Assembly: GCF_029867415.1 (NCBI RefSeq)
Contig: NC_081182.1
Location: forward strand, 13,576,497 to 13,640,496
Length of the DNA stretch: 64,000 nt
From: Vicia villosa
Taxonomy: Eukaryota > Streptophyta > Magnoliopsida > Fabales > Fabaceae
Reading direction: 5' to 3'
Positions 43,116-56,013 of this stretch are shown piece after piece (position 1 is the first letter of the stretch; every line of letters starts with the position of its first letter). The notes beneath the pieces are model-generated. The model saw only the letters and a program-made list of their open reading frames with translations, was not told where the DNA came from and did no database searches. The position numbers were made by a program, and so were the translations under genes.

Positions 43116-45355
43116 TCACTTGGTGGCAACTGGTGGGCGTGGCACCCATAGAAGGTGCTTAACAGGGAAGAAATGGCACAATGGACCTTCCCCGGGCTTC
43201 ATTCCAAGTAGGTCAAAATAAAAATGAGTAGGATTCATAGCAGATGTGTCGAGGTGGCAAATTCCCAAAGCATCCATTGTGTCTCCATATTCACCCTTTA
43301 GAAGAACCTTGAAAATCTTACTCCCTATGTCTAGGTAGTGGCAATAGTGAAGCAAGTATGGGTAAGGCCTAGGGTGACATGCTACCCATTTAGGAGCATA
43401 AATATCCTCTGAGATCTCCAAAACAGTGTAGTTTTGCAAAGGTGTAGCTGATGTTGTGGGATAGCTAGTCGAATGAATGTCATATTTTGTATCTGCGCCA
43501 ATAACACTATGAACAAATTCAACCATGGACTCTAAAGAAGTAGGACAAGCCTTGGTCTCCCCTTTTTGTGGTTCATACTCACATTGATTAATTATGCCTA
43601 TCATGTCTTCACCTTGAGGAGAATCTTTTGTGAGTGAGAATAGATCAAGAAGGCTTGGAATTTGTGATTTAGATACCGGAATATCGTCAGCAACTTTTTT
43701 TGGCAAGAAATTAGCATATTCAACGATAGGAAATTGCAAGGTCATTACGCTCCCTACATAAAGATCTTCTATTCCAAAAAAAAATACCTTGAATGCTTCT
43801 GTATGGTCAACTTTTGAAGGTTGTTTTCTGTTTGATTCAACCAAATCTTGTCCAATTTTAATGTGGTTCTTTGCATTCGAGTTTTTCAACCAACCATCAA
43901 GGTAAGCTTGCTTGGAATTCTCAGCATGGCTATCTTTTAGCCAACCATCAAGGTAAACTTGGTTGGAGTTAGGGGAGGATATTTCTTTCCCAACCTGTCT
44001 AACTTTCAACCATCCATCAAGGTAAAGTTGGTTGGAGTCAAGAGTCGATTTTTCTTTCAAAGCTTGGGTATCTTTCAACCATCCATCAAGGTAAACTTGG
44101 TTGGAGTTTGCGTTTCCGGCTCGGGTATCTTTCAACCATCCATCAAGGTAAACTTGGTTAGAGTCTGCATTTTCGGCTCGAGTATCTTTCAACCATCCAT
44201 CAAGGTAAACTTGGGTGGAGTCAGAGTTGAATTTTGCATTTTCATCTCGAGTATCTTTCAGCCATCCATCAAGATAAACTTGGTTGGAGTTAGGGTTGAC
44301 TTTTTCTTTCTTAGCCCGAGTATCTTTCAACCATCCATCAAGGTAAACTTGGTTGGAGTCAAGGTTGTCTTTAACTTTCTCTGCTTTGGTATCTTTCAAC
44401 CATCCATCTAGGAAAACGTGGTTGGAGTCAGGGTTGGCTTTGACTTTCTCGGCTCTGATATCTTTCAACCATCCATCAAGATAAACTTGGTTGGAGTCAG
44501 GGTTGGCTTTGGCTTTCTCGTCTCTAGTATCTTTCAACCATCCATCAAGGTAAACTTGGTTGGAGTCAGGGTTGGCTTTGGCTTTCTCGTCCCTAGTATC
44601 TTTCAACCATCCATCAAGGTAAACTTGGTTGGAGTCAGGGTTGACTTTCGCTTTCTCGCCTCTTGTATCTTTCAACCATCCATCAAGGTAAACTTGGTTG
44701 GAGTCAGGGGAGGGTATTTGGTTCTTCAGTGGAGTATTTTTTAGCCAGCCATCAAGGTAAGGCTGATCAACTTGGTTCATATCTCTTGCAAAGCTTCCAT
44801 TGTCATTCTACAATACAATTGAATAAAGGGATATTAATGAATGACAAATTAATTTACATATTTTGGATGATATATAAGACTAAAAAAACACAAATGTTTT
44901 TAGTGGAAGAAATAATTTGAAACACAAATATTTATAGTTGAAGAATATAGTAGATATATAATTTGAAACATAAAAAATAGGAAGTAGAATATTTTTAATT
45001 TCATTATAGCTAAAATCTACATAATTTTGTGAAATATTATAGAACAACCGATTTTGAGTGTGTTGAATGCATGAAAAACAGCCAAGAAGAAGGATTTTAG
45101 AAGCATGAATTAAATTCTACATGCATGTATAATTACAAATAAATATGAAAATGATAGATTATAAACATGTTGAAATTTTTTAATTTTAACATGCATGTAT
45201 AATTGCAAATAAAGATAAAATTGATAGATTGTTATGATAAATAAATGATGAAAAATATAAGTATAAAAGATAGAAGCATGCATGCAAATTTAGTAACTCA
45301 CAATCAGCAAGAGCAAGAGAAAAGGGAGGAGAGACAGAATAACTTTGTGTGCCAT
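43116..45355 (-). CDS. BURP-domain burpitide precursor/cyclase with 14 tandem cores (two exons)
   Basis: Exon 1 is 45355-45302 (18 codons, MAHKVILSLLPFLLLLLI), donor GTGAGT at 45301, intron 494 bp; exon 2 is 44807-43116 after TTGTAG, phase 0. Total 581 aa. Residues 1 to ~20 form a signal peptide. Residues ~32-345 hold 14 cores: QPYLDGW once, QVYLDGW ten times, and single HVFLDGW, QLYLDGW and QAYLDGW, with linkers of 10-16 residues. Residues ~357-577 are a BURP domain: FFFGIEDLYVG, then CH-X10-CH-X26-CH-X25-CH-X8-W, the canonical spacing. In known burpitide cyclases the CH-motif His/Cys residues bind copper and the domain crosslinks an aromatic side chain within its own cores in the secretory pathway. 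Conserved Tyr and Trp are the obvious crosslinking candidates. Asn or Ser-Asn before each Gln would suit cleavage after Asn and pyroglutamate formation. Legume burpitides (e.g. Medicago legumenin) are known; I cannot confirm identity with this core. No frame damage. Confidence 0.92.
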
Positions 45356-45424
45356 TTCTTTCGGTTATGTTTGTGAGAAAATTGTTTTGTTGTGAAATAT
45401 GCATTGAAGTGAAAATGAGCTAGG

Positions 45425-45434
45425 CTATTTATAG
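45425..45434 (-). promoter_or_regulatory. TATA box of the BURP-domain gene
   Basis: CTATAAATAG on the minus strand, 70 bp upstream of the ATG, matching the paralogue's box. A CATGCATG RY-type element lies inside intron 1 just after the donor (about 45,277-45,286). RY elements are associated with seed expression in legumes, but its intronic position makes a role uncertain. Confidence 0.75.
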
Positions 45435-45435
45435 G

Positions 45436-45971
45436 CAAGTAAGAAGAAAAAGTACAAATAATTTTGTTTGATAAAATCATTTTTTAAGTTTATAATTATG
45501 GTATTTTTTAAGTTTACAATTTATTTCTGATAATTTATATGTTTAAAAAATCTGTATGGTAACAATAATTGTGTCATATGCTTATAGCTTCTTTTTTTTT
45601 TTAAACTTATAACTTATATTGATAAGTTATTTCAATTAGTATATACTTTATCTATTTTTTTTTAATTCTGTTATTGTAATTGTAATTGTAATTGAAATAT
45701 ATACAAAATTAAGCAAATAATTTCATATTTTTAAGTTATATAAATTTTATAAATTTAAGCTGCTACATCACCAGTCATATGCAATAAATTAATTTATCTA
45801 TTAAACTACCTTAGAAAATGTTGTTTGGACATAAACAATATGAAATACCTACCAAGTTGTTTTTGTAATCTTGTATGTATTTTTAAAATGTAAAAAGTAG
45901 ATGACATAAAGATATTCACATATAGTACCATTTGTTTTCTCTTAACTGTTTCTATATTATCTTAGGGTCAA
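45436..45971. other. AT-rich 5' flank of the BURP-domain gene
   Basis: No gene. Similar in places to the flank of the paralogue (TTTAAGCTGCTACATCACC/AAGCAGCCGTACC, AATAAATTAATT, GAAAATGTTGTTTGGACATAA). Confidence 0.5.
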
Positions 45972-46771
45972 TATTTTGTTACATAGAAAAAGAGTTGTTA
46001 AATTTGTATGAACTTAGAGTAAAAATGGTCATTATTATCTGTTTTTATGTATAATCAAATGATATTCAATTAGTATTATGGGTTGATTATATTTTGTGGA
46101 TTGTAATTTCCTTATTTAATTAACTGTATTTAGACATGTATTAAACATTAAAATTGTAACAAAATTACAATAATAGTTTAATTTTGTTAAATTGAGTTGT
46201 GCTATGTTTATTGGTGCTCAATAGTAGGGAGAAACTTTATTCTATGTTTCTAGATTTTGTGCATGATAGCAAACTAGTATACATCATGAATGTTCTTACC
46301 ACAAGTCCTCGGAATTTACAACCTAGGAAACAATGAATCCAGACTTTAAGACAAAATAGTGTCACAAGAAATTCTAAAATAGTGTGTAGAGTTTGCATGC
46401 TTAAGAATTTAATGTGACAAGTTTACATGTAAGAGGGCTTGCATATGCATTTCTAAAGTAAGTTAATATGATAAGTCAAAAAATTGTAAGTTATTTAAAA
46501 AGCAAAACTTACATTAATGAATCATAAAAGAAGAAGTTATAGTAAATATAGTAGTATTTTTTATGTTAAATTGTCAATATTTTGTTATATAGAAAAAGAG
46601 TTGTTAAATTTGTGTGAACTTAGAGTAAAAATTGGTCACTATTATCTGTTTTTATGTATAATCAAATGATATTCAATTAGTATTATGGGTTGATTATATT
46701 TTGTGGATTGTAATTTCCTTATTTAATTAACTGTATTTGGACATGTATTAAACATTAAAATTGTAACAAAA
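45972..46771. repeat. ~0.6-kb tandem unit, left side of Helitron insertion
   Basis: A part-unit (45,972-46,165) and a full unit (46,166-46,771) containing AGTTGTGCTATGTTTATTGG, TTTACAACCTAGGAAACAAT and GTTGATTATATTTTGTGGA. The repeat continues at 56,014 on the other side of the Helitron. Confidence 0.85.
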
Positions 46772-48751
46772 CTAGATTGATGACCCGTGCGATGCACAGA
46801 CATTTTAAGATTGAAAAATATAATTATTATTATTATAATTATTAGTGTTAGTTTATAACAATTACATCACTATATCAAGATATTTTCTATTAATATTTTT
46901 TAATTTAATTTTAGTTTTTATAATTATAATAATTATAATTAAAATATTCATTATAAATTAAAAAATCGAAGAGAATTTAATTACTCGATTCATTGTAGTC
47001 GAATTTAATTATTTATTTCAATGATTTTGTCCGTTAATATCATCATGTTATTCTTTGCATCAATTTTTTTTATTTCAATAGTTTTGTTTTAAAGGTTTAT
47101 TATTTTCATTAAAACATTTATTAAAAAATAAAATTGTTACATAGAAATAAAATATTTTCATATGTTTTCATCATCTATTAAAAATTTTGACGCTGTCATT
47201 GTTTAAATCAATAATCTAAATAAAATAAAATATATTATTAATGGTATACATAATTATACAAATTTCGAGTTAATAAGATATTATTGTAATTAAAAATATT
47301 TAATATCAGATGATAAATATGAAAAATTCCTTAAGAACAATTAATTTATATATTTATATAACATGTATATTTGTTCTCCTACAAAAAAAATCAACCAATA
47401 GGGTGATTAGACATTTTTTTAAACAAACCTTCTATAAGTTGACCTATAAAATATAGGATATAAAAATAATAAAAATTTTAATATTCATGTCTCAAATATA
47501 AAAGAGCATCATACTTGTAATAGAAAGATGAGTGATACAATATTAAACTATTTAAAATAAGAAATAGTTAGAAAAAACTCAAATTATAATGTAAATAAAT
47601 TCCTTTTGCTTAGTTATGTTCAAATTATACCATATTCGAATGATTTTGATTTCGATTGACATAATATTAATGAAATCATTGAGAAAGATATGAATATAAT
47701 CATTTTTTAGTTCTTTTTGTCTTAAAAAAGGAAAAAAAATTGTTTCATTGAATAAGATATATGAAAAAAAAGCAAAAAAAATCTAACATGTTCGATATTG
47801 TGCAAATTTTAGAGAAATACATAGGTGTGAAATATACGAAATAATAAAGTGTAAAAGTGATAATTAAATAATACGTTTAGGATTAGTCGTGGTTATAAAG
47901 GTGACGAAGAATGATAAAATTCACAAATATTATAAGTCACTACTAGAAAAACAGTTTTTAGCGTCGGCCATTTGCAGACGCTAGAGGTGAAAAACGGGCA
48001 CTAAATATGAGTTTAGCGTCGGATTAGCGTCGGGGTCGGGCCTTGGATAAAAACCTCGAAGCTAATGGGTAGCGTCGGCCGCAGAGAAGCCGAGGCTACT
48101 TAGCCTCGGCTAAACCGAGGCTTAGTGGACACTAACATGTCAACATAGAAAAGTCATCAATTTTTGTTAGCGTCGGCTTAGACGACTCTATAGTCAATTA
48201 AGGAAAGTCAACGAAACTTATTAGCGTCGGCCAGGCCGACTCTATGGTCAACTGAAGAAAGTCAATGAAAGCTTGTTAGCGTCAGTCAAGCCGACTCTAA
48301 TTTCAAAGTCAATTAAGAAAAGTCAATAGCTTTGGTTTGATTTTGCCTATGGGTGCAAACATATTTACTGATGTATCATTAAGAAAACATGATAACATAC
48401 ATACATACATCAGTGACCTTAATTAACAATGCTTCTAAGGTAAAACAAGTTGGAGTAAGCAACATGATAGAATTATACAAGGTATACATATCATCAGAGC
48501 AAGTTGTATACTTTCCGAGCAAGTTGTATTGTGAATATTATTAATAGAACTATACAGGGTATACATATCATCATATGTCACTTAGATATTTTTCAACAAC
48601 CATTGCTATACATAACTATATAAAGATACATATTACAGTAAAAAAATCTAATAAAGGCTTGATTCTTTAAAACTTGTTCTAATATCATCAGTCATATCCA
48701 ACTGGTTACTTCTCTAAAACTCAAAATCTTCTACAATTTTCTAAAAGAAAC

Positions 48752-48965
48752 GTATCATCCAAACCTTTTCAGCATTTGATAGAGCCTTACATGCTTCGGT
48801 GTGCCTTCCAGAATTAAAGGCATTTAAATCAAATTCTTCGGATGCAACTTTAGTAGACCAAAGTCACGGGTTAATTGTGCTTCTAGTCTTATATCCGGGT
48901 ATGGGGACATCGTGTGCAACAACTTTGATATTTTCTCCTCCAACCCAATTGATAGCATATAAACT
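48752..48965 (-). pseudogene. Captured fragment of plastidic alpha-glucan phosphorylase
   Basis: Minus-strand reading gives WVGGENIKVVAHDVPIPGYK, then TRSTINP-stop-LWSTKVASEEFDLNAFNSG and ALSNAEKVW, the phosphorylase sequence preceding the catalytic half of plastid PHS enzymes (starch phosphorolysis). An in-frame stop lies within it and both ends break off. A shorter second copy lies at about 49,757-49,830. Non-functional. Confidence 0.8.
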
Positions 48966-49229
48966 AAAAACAATTTTCGGAAAGAAAATAAAACTATGAC
49001 AAGTTAGATAAATTGCTTACAATGAAACATAGTAGAATGCATTCAACTGCCTCGAGATACAAAACATACCAGAAACTCAACTGTTGCAACTTAACACCAT
49101 CACTGAAAAGCAATGGCATGCTTACGGCTGTAGATATAGAAAATATTAAAGAGCAGCTTTGAATATCATTGAACTCAACAAATTTAATAAAATACTTAAT
49201 CAAAAAATGAAACTAAGAATTGTGCGCTT

Positions 49230-49732
<503 letters not shown>

Positions 49733-49756
49733 AGAATAAACAAGGCACAGTTAAGA

Positions 49757-50012
49757 CCTTATATCCGGGAATGGGGACATCGTGTGCAACAACTTTGATA
49801 CCTTCTCCTCCAACCCAAGTGATAGCATATGTATTAAAAACCATTTTCCGGCAGAAAATAAAACTATGACAAGTTAGATAAATTGCTTACAATGAAACAT
49901 AGTAGAATACATCCAGCTGCCTCAGGATACAAAACATACTAGAAAATTAAGTGTTGCAACTTAACACCATCAATGAAAAGCAAGGGCATGCTTACGGCTG
50001 TAGATATAGCAA
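49757..50012 (-). repeat. Internal duplication in the CACTA element
   Basis: Closely resembles 48,888-49,140 (shared TATGGGGACATCGTGTGC-type text, AAACTATGACAAGTTAGATA and GGCATGCTTACGGCTGTAGA). The GAPDH pieces lie between the two copies, so the phosphorylase-derived segment was duplicated or the GAPDH block was inserted into it. Confidence 0.85.
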
Positions 50013-50084
50013 AATTTGTCGGCTTAATAACAATGTTGGAGATAAATACTAGTTTCAAAATCAAATGACGTGGAAGCAAAAATA

Positions 50085-50402
50085 CCTGGGGATGAACAGA
50101 ATCGGTGTAAATCATATAGGCAACACAAGCTACAACACTAGCAATCTTGGCAAGCCATCCAGCTTTTGTGGGAGGTCTAACACAACATCACTAAAGTCAG
50201 CACCTTTAATGACGGCGCCTCCAAGATCACTCCGCGTGAGGACTGTTTTGGAAAGAATCGCATTCGTGAGATTCGCTTCATTAAGAACCTGTACATCCCA
50301 AACAAGAAAATCAAAGGATAGAAAACCATGCTTATAGATAAAACTAATCAGTCTAATATGACGGTCTAGTTACCATGCGATCCAACAACGTATCACTCAA
50401 AT
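50085..50402 (-). pseudogene. Captured fragment of a thylakoid-lumen pentapeptide-repeat protein, plus an unidentified exon
   Basis: Minus strand. About 50,400-50,370 encodes DLSDTLLDRMV, then, after an intron, 50,290-50,160 encodes VLNEANLTNAILSKTVLTRS and DLGGAVIKGADFSDVVLDLP, pentapeptide-repeat text like plant lumenal 17.4-kDa-type proteins. About 50,160-50,087 continues as an exon-like LAKIASVVACVAYMIYTDSV before a GTATTT donor, which I cannot identify. Chimeric and without start or full domain. Confidence 0.7.
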
Positions 50403-50707
50403 CAGGACCTACAAAATTCAAGCAAAAAGATTAAATGAAATTATAATTACTTTTTACATATATTATTCACTATTAGCCTATACCTGCAAAAAGATTAAAT
50501 GATTAATGAATTGATTAAGAGAAATTAACAAACTAACCTTGTAGTTACTTGTTATTGGAAAATTGTGTCACTGATGTCAATGCTTGTTTCTAACCATAAC
50601 AATTGTTTAACCAAAACCAATATTTCATTAACAAACAAGGTCAATACATAGATTTCGTTGCATCTGCAGTTTCAACATAACATGAACAATCCAATTCAAA
50701 CCCTACT

Positions 50708-51097
50708 TCAACTATTACATTTCATAACAAAATAAACATTAAACATAAATGAGATAACAAAACATAACATCTTCAAATTTCCAGAAAATTTCTCTGATTT
50801 CAGCTTGTTCTTCAAATTCTTGTTCTTCTTCTTTGAATCTTCAAACATAACCATCAAGTAATCCATAGCTTCCATACCTTCCAACTCTGACTTCATAATG
50901 CTCCCATCTTCATTTCCACCTTTTTCTCCCATGTCTTCATCCCATATGAACAAATTACATGTCTCATCACTTCTCCAAAATGGACATCTCCACAAAAGCC
51001 TTCCTTTATTTTGTCCCTTCTTGCATTGGTACGAAACCATACGACCATCACACCCACAAAATTTTCCAGATCGAGATTTTATTGAAGAAGAAGACAA
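50708..51097 (-). CDS. Small GRF-type zinc-finger protein with C-terminal membrane segment
   Basis: 129 aa, ATG at 51097. Residues ~13-55 carry a GRF zinc finger: CGCDGRMVSYQCKKGQNKGR, then LLWRCPFWRSDETCNLFIWDED, with Cys at both ends and the central Gly-Arg. Residues ~85-102 are Lys-rich and likely coiled; residues ~108-124 are hydrophobic (MLCFVISFMFNVYFVM), a probable membrane anchor. GRF fingers bind single-stranded nucleic acid in other proteins; small plant GRF-plus-TM proteins are common and often associated with transposons. It lies intact inside the CACTA element, beside broken captured fragments, so it is either cargo under less decay or a recent capture. Role unknown. Confidence 0.65.
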   Translation of the reverse strand: MSSSSIKSRSGKFCGCDGRMVSYQCKKGQNKGRLLWRCPFWRSDETCNLFIWDEDMGEKGGNEDGSIMKSELEGMEAMDYLMVMFEDSKKKNKNLKNKLKSEKFSGNLKMLCFVISFMFNVYFVMKCNS

Positions 51098-52650
51098 AGA
51101 AACACCTTTAGACGAGTTGTCATTTTTTGTGTTTCTTGATTCATGTAAGTAATGAAAATCTAAAAATCACAACATGTATCAGCCACACACAAAACACTAA
51201 TCACCTATAGATTTCAAAAGCATTCAAACACGCCTACTTTGATTATTGACTCATGTAACTAATGAAAAAATAAAATTATAAAGAGATTTTCATAAGTAAA
51301 ACGGCTAAACTCATCAGAAACATGATTTACACCCTAAATCGAAAAGTCTAAAACTGAATAAAATACACCAACCTTGCAAACTTCTGAAGAACAAAGATCA
51401 CAACTTCAAGAAGATAGAGGTTATGTTGCTCGTCGTCATGGTGTTGTTCGTCGTTGAACACTAAGTCTTCAAGAACTGCAGTATTAGAATCAATGAAGCC
51501 CCAATCAGTAGAAGAAGTGGGTAAGTTAAAATGTCTCATTCTTCAAGAACCCAACCATAGAAAGTGAAATTAGAGGTGGGAGACTTACCAATGAACGAAG
51601 TAGCGGTGGTATTCTTCAAATCGGTGATGTTCTTCGTTTGAGAAGGAAAGGTTTGAGAAGGAAGGGCTAAAGAAGGAAGGGTTTAACGTTGGAGAAGAAA
51701 AGGAAGGGTTTGACGTTGAAAAAGAAAGGGTTTATAGGTTTAGCGTTTAGAGGTTTTTAGGGTATATCGTTTGAGAGATTGGGAGATTGAGAGACTAAAC
51801 AAGTTTTAAGGTTGGAGAAGAAAGGGATAAAGGTTTAGCGTTTTTCATCTTTTACGTTAGAATATTCTTTCATTTATTTTTATTTAACTAGTTTTATAAT
51901 TTTATTTAGTTTTACTTTATAGTTATAATTTTATTTAGTTTTATTATATTAAATAGATTTTAAGTCAATTTTGGTTTTGTTTTCTTATTTTATTTTATAA
52001 ATTTGGTTTTAGTTATAACTTAAAGTTTTATTTTATAATTTAGTTTAATTTTATGATTATAAGAAGATGATTTTTTTCCGCACCAATAGATTTACATTAG
52101 CGTCCGCTTGAACCAACGCTACTAAGGAAATATAAATAAATATAATGCATTAAAGAACAAAATAAAATGCTTCAAACGAAAATAGTGGAGGGAAAGGTTC
52201 GCGCTCAATAGAATTTCATTAGCGGCGGCCGGACGGACGCTAGTATTTCAATAAATAAATAAGTAAATAAATATTTAAGAACATTAGCGTCGGCTACACG
52301 GACGCTACTAGATAAAAAAAGTACATCAAAAAATAAAATTAAATGTGTCAAACGAAAATAGTGGAGGGAAAGGTTCGCGCTACAATAGAATTTTAGTAGC
52401 GGCGGCCTGACGGACGTTGGTAATTCAATAAATAAATATATAAACTAACAGATAAATGAATATGAAAATAATTAAGAACATTAGCGTCGGCTTAACCGAC
52501 ACGACCATTAACTATTTATTTAAATATTTTAAACAAAGGATTAAACCTTTTAGCGTTCGTAAGAGAGACACAAATCCGACGCTAATAGCGTCGGTGTCGG
52601 GGACCGACGCTAAATATCCGACGCTAAAACACAGTTTTCTAGTAGTGAGT

Positions 52651-53166
52651 ATATTAAAAAATAATAAATAAAATTTTAATTTTTAAACTGATTTTGATTA
52701 TTGATTTTCTAAAACTGATTTTAATAATTTGAGTAGTTAAAAATAATAAATTTAAATTAATTATATGTTTCAATCCAACCAAATTTAATTCTTTATTTAA
52801 ATGTCTTTTAACCGATTTTAATTGATTGAGTGGTTAACAAATTTAATCAAATTTAATTCATTGTTTCAATGAAGTGGAATCTAATTAGGCTTGGTTGGCC
52901 TTTTTTCAGATTTTGTTAGTTGGGTTTTGGTATAGTCCCCCAATTTTGTGTAATGCTTTTTCTTTCAATATATTAGCCTTAATTTAAAAAAATAAAAAAT
53001 TATTGATTTCAGTCTCTCTATGTTATTCTTTGCATCAAATTTAATTTTTATAATTTAAAATTTGTTATTATTATTATTTTTTATAGCAGTGGCCTAATAT
53101 AATAATAATAATAATTTTTTATTTTAATTATTATTATAATACCAATTTAATAAAAAAATTAATTAA

Positions 53167-53236
<70 letters not shown>

Positions 53237-55320
53237 GAGATGTATTGCAGATTGTAATAAGCACATTACAAATTATATTTAAATTATAGTGTGAATTTTC
53301 AAAAGCAAATGTAGCAAAAAGAAACAAAACATTGTATTTATATATAAATTTTTACATATAGAATTGAAAGCTATAGAATTGACAAAAATGTACTAAACCA
53401 TAATTAATATATTAGAGATATTATTAGAAGTGATATAAATTTCTACCTGAAACATAGATATAATATGCTAGAAAATATTGGTAATATAATATAATTTTTT
53501 AGAAAAATTAATGATTGTATAGTGTAAGGTAATATATTATATGGATAATCTTACAACAATATTAAAAATTGAATCATATTGTTCGTATCTTCATCTTCCA
53601 TATGTGACCGGCCTGCAATTATCTTTATAGCTGTATTAATTGATTAAAATAGCTATGAGGCTTGCTTACATATATGACCGACTTTGAAATTCTCTTTAAA
53701 ACAATATTAATTTATTAAGATAGCTATGAGACATGAAGTATCTAGAAAAAATTAGTATAAAATAATTATAGAGAATAGAGATAAACCCATGCTTTTGTTG
53801 AGAGCATTGAAAGAAAATTCCTTGAATGTGAATATAGAATTGCATTAAAAAATCTATATAAAAATAATAATAGGTTAAATTTGTGGATGAGCGTTGATAG
53901 ATAGATATTTGATGTGTTAAATTTTTGGATGATGTAAATATTAGAGTTAAAATCATCAAAATACTTACATGAGATGCCATTAAGAAATGAATAATCTTTT
54001 ATCCTGTGACAAAAATAAAATTAACAATCAATACATAAGTATAAAGTAAGAAATAGAAGATAAAAACTATCATACAAATTTGAAGATTAGCACAAAAATG
54101 AAGATCTTGAAACTAAAGTCATATATTTATACTAACATTGAGAAAAAGGACCAATAGAAATTAATAAAATTATAACAGAAAATTATTATTCAAATTTGAT
54201 ATTAATATAATCATTATGTGAGCAATTAGAGTTGAAGAGTTATTATGTGAACGATTAGAGTTGAAGAGTTTTATAAACAGTAAATTCAATAAAAATGTAA
54301 CTGAATTATTAAAATTAATTTATAGTTATGTAAGAATTAAATTTTAGAAATAGTATGATAAACTGTCAATTCAATGATTATTTAAAGGAAAAATTAATGA
54401 AAGGCGTTATAAAAATAATTCTCAATTAAAATATATTAATGGTAAAGAAATTATAAAAATTAATTTATAGTTATATTAGTGTTATTAGCTTTTATAATTT
54501 TTACATAATAATAAATAAAAATGAAAATTCATTAAAAAATAGAAAACATATCCCTATTGTACATTTCAAATTTAAAAAAGTATAAAAAATATATATTTTA
54601 ATATAAATGAAGAAAATTTTTTTATGAATAAAATTAAAAATATATTTTTATTTTATATTATTAATATATTAAATTAAAATGCATATAAACTTTAAACTCT
54701 TATTATATCAATAAGTCTTTAGTATTTTTTAAATTATTATTTTTGAAAAAAATTTATCTACTTTAGTTATTTAACACATATTTTTTAGTTTGGTAAAAAC
54801 ATTTTTATTTTATATTATTAAATTATTAAAATGAAATGCTTAAGAACTTTAGACTATCCTATTATTTAATCTTTAGATTCATTTGTTAATTACTATTTTT
54901 ATAAAACTTTATCTACTTAAATTTTTTAACATATACTTTTTTTGAAATATTTTTTTTAATGATTATCATCAACATGATTTTGGAAACTTTAAAAATAATT
55001 GTGATTTTTATATTTGTAATTGGAATATTTGAAAAAATAATAAACTAATTTTTATATTTTTAATTTTTATTTATTATTTAGAAAAACTAAGTAATTCAAA
55101 GTTTATATAAAAAAATTATAATTTTAATATTAAACAGAATAACTAAAAGAGAATAATTAAAAATAATAATTAAATGAGAATTAGGATTATAAGATATAAT
55201 AATGTTAGTTGAATATAATAGTGCTAATTAAAAAAATTGTATTGTAATTATTATTATTTGATAATTTTTTTTTTGTATAAAAAAAATGAGAATTAGGATA
55301 ATAAAATATAATAGTGTTAG
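52651..55320. other. Helitron interior, AT-rich, no gene seen
   Basis: 2.7 kb of AT-rich sequence with a (TA)n run at about 53,167-53,232. Short frames (e.g. 53,696-53,980) are low-complexity and unsupported. Confidence 0.6.
53167..53232. repeat. (TA)n microsatellite
   Basis: About 33 TA units without interruption. Confidence 0.95.
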
Positions 55321-55638
55321 ATGAATATATTATTATTATCATTATTATTATTATTTATTTATAATTGTGGTAGTTGGTTATTATATTACTATTTTTGTTA
55401 TTATTATTATTATTTTTGTTATTATTATTTTATTATTATTATTATTAGTTAGATATTTTATTATTATTATTATTATTAATAGTGATGGTTTAGTTTTATT
55501 ATTATATTATTATAATAATAATTATTATTATTATTATTATTATTTTTGTTATTATTTTAATATTATTATTTGTTAGATATTATATTATTATTAATAATAA
55601 TAGTGATGGTTTAGTTTTATTATTATATTATTATTATA

Positions 55639-55680
<42 letters not shown>

Positions 55681-55682
55681 TA
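55321..55682. repeat. (ATT)n-rich compound microsatellite
   Basis: Long imperfect ATT/TTA tract with an internal duplication of the phrase TTAATAATAGTGATGGTTTAG. A 69-codon Ile/Tyr-rich frame through it is an artefact. Confidence 0.9.
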
Positions 55683-56013
55683 TTTATTTTAATATAGAGT
55701 TTGTATAATTAGGGTTTGTATTTAGAATTATTACCAAATGACATGTGGCGAGGATTATTACCAAGATGACATGTGGCTAGGGTTGTCATCATGACTTCTT
55801 TGGATTTATATTAAGTAGATATATTATTATTATTATAATTATTATAATTATTAGTATTATTATTATTATTTATTTATTTATTTTAATCTAGAGTTTGTAT
55901 AATTAGGGTGTGTATTTAAAATTATTACCAAATGACATGTGGCGAGGATTATTACCAAGATGACATGTGGCTAGGGTTGCCATCATGACTTCTTTAGATT
56001 TATATTAAGTAAA
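55683..56013 (-). repeat. Duplicated Helitron 5'-terminal segment
   Basis: Two direct copies (about 55,685-55,818 and 55,870-56,013) of a ~135-bp block containing AATGACATGTGGCGAGGATT and ending TTTATATTAAGTA. The inner copy ends in a perfect A|TCTACTT Helitron 5' terminus, which suggests tandem or nested Helitron ends. Confidence 0.75.

Noticed and set aside
55367..55576. 69-codon Ile/Tyr-rich frame
   Set aside because: It arises from the ATT-rich microsatellite.
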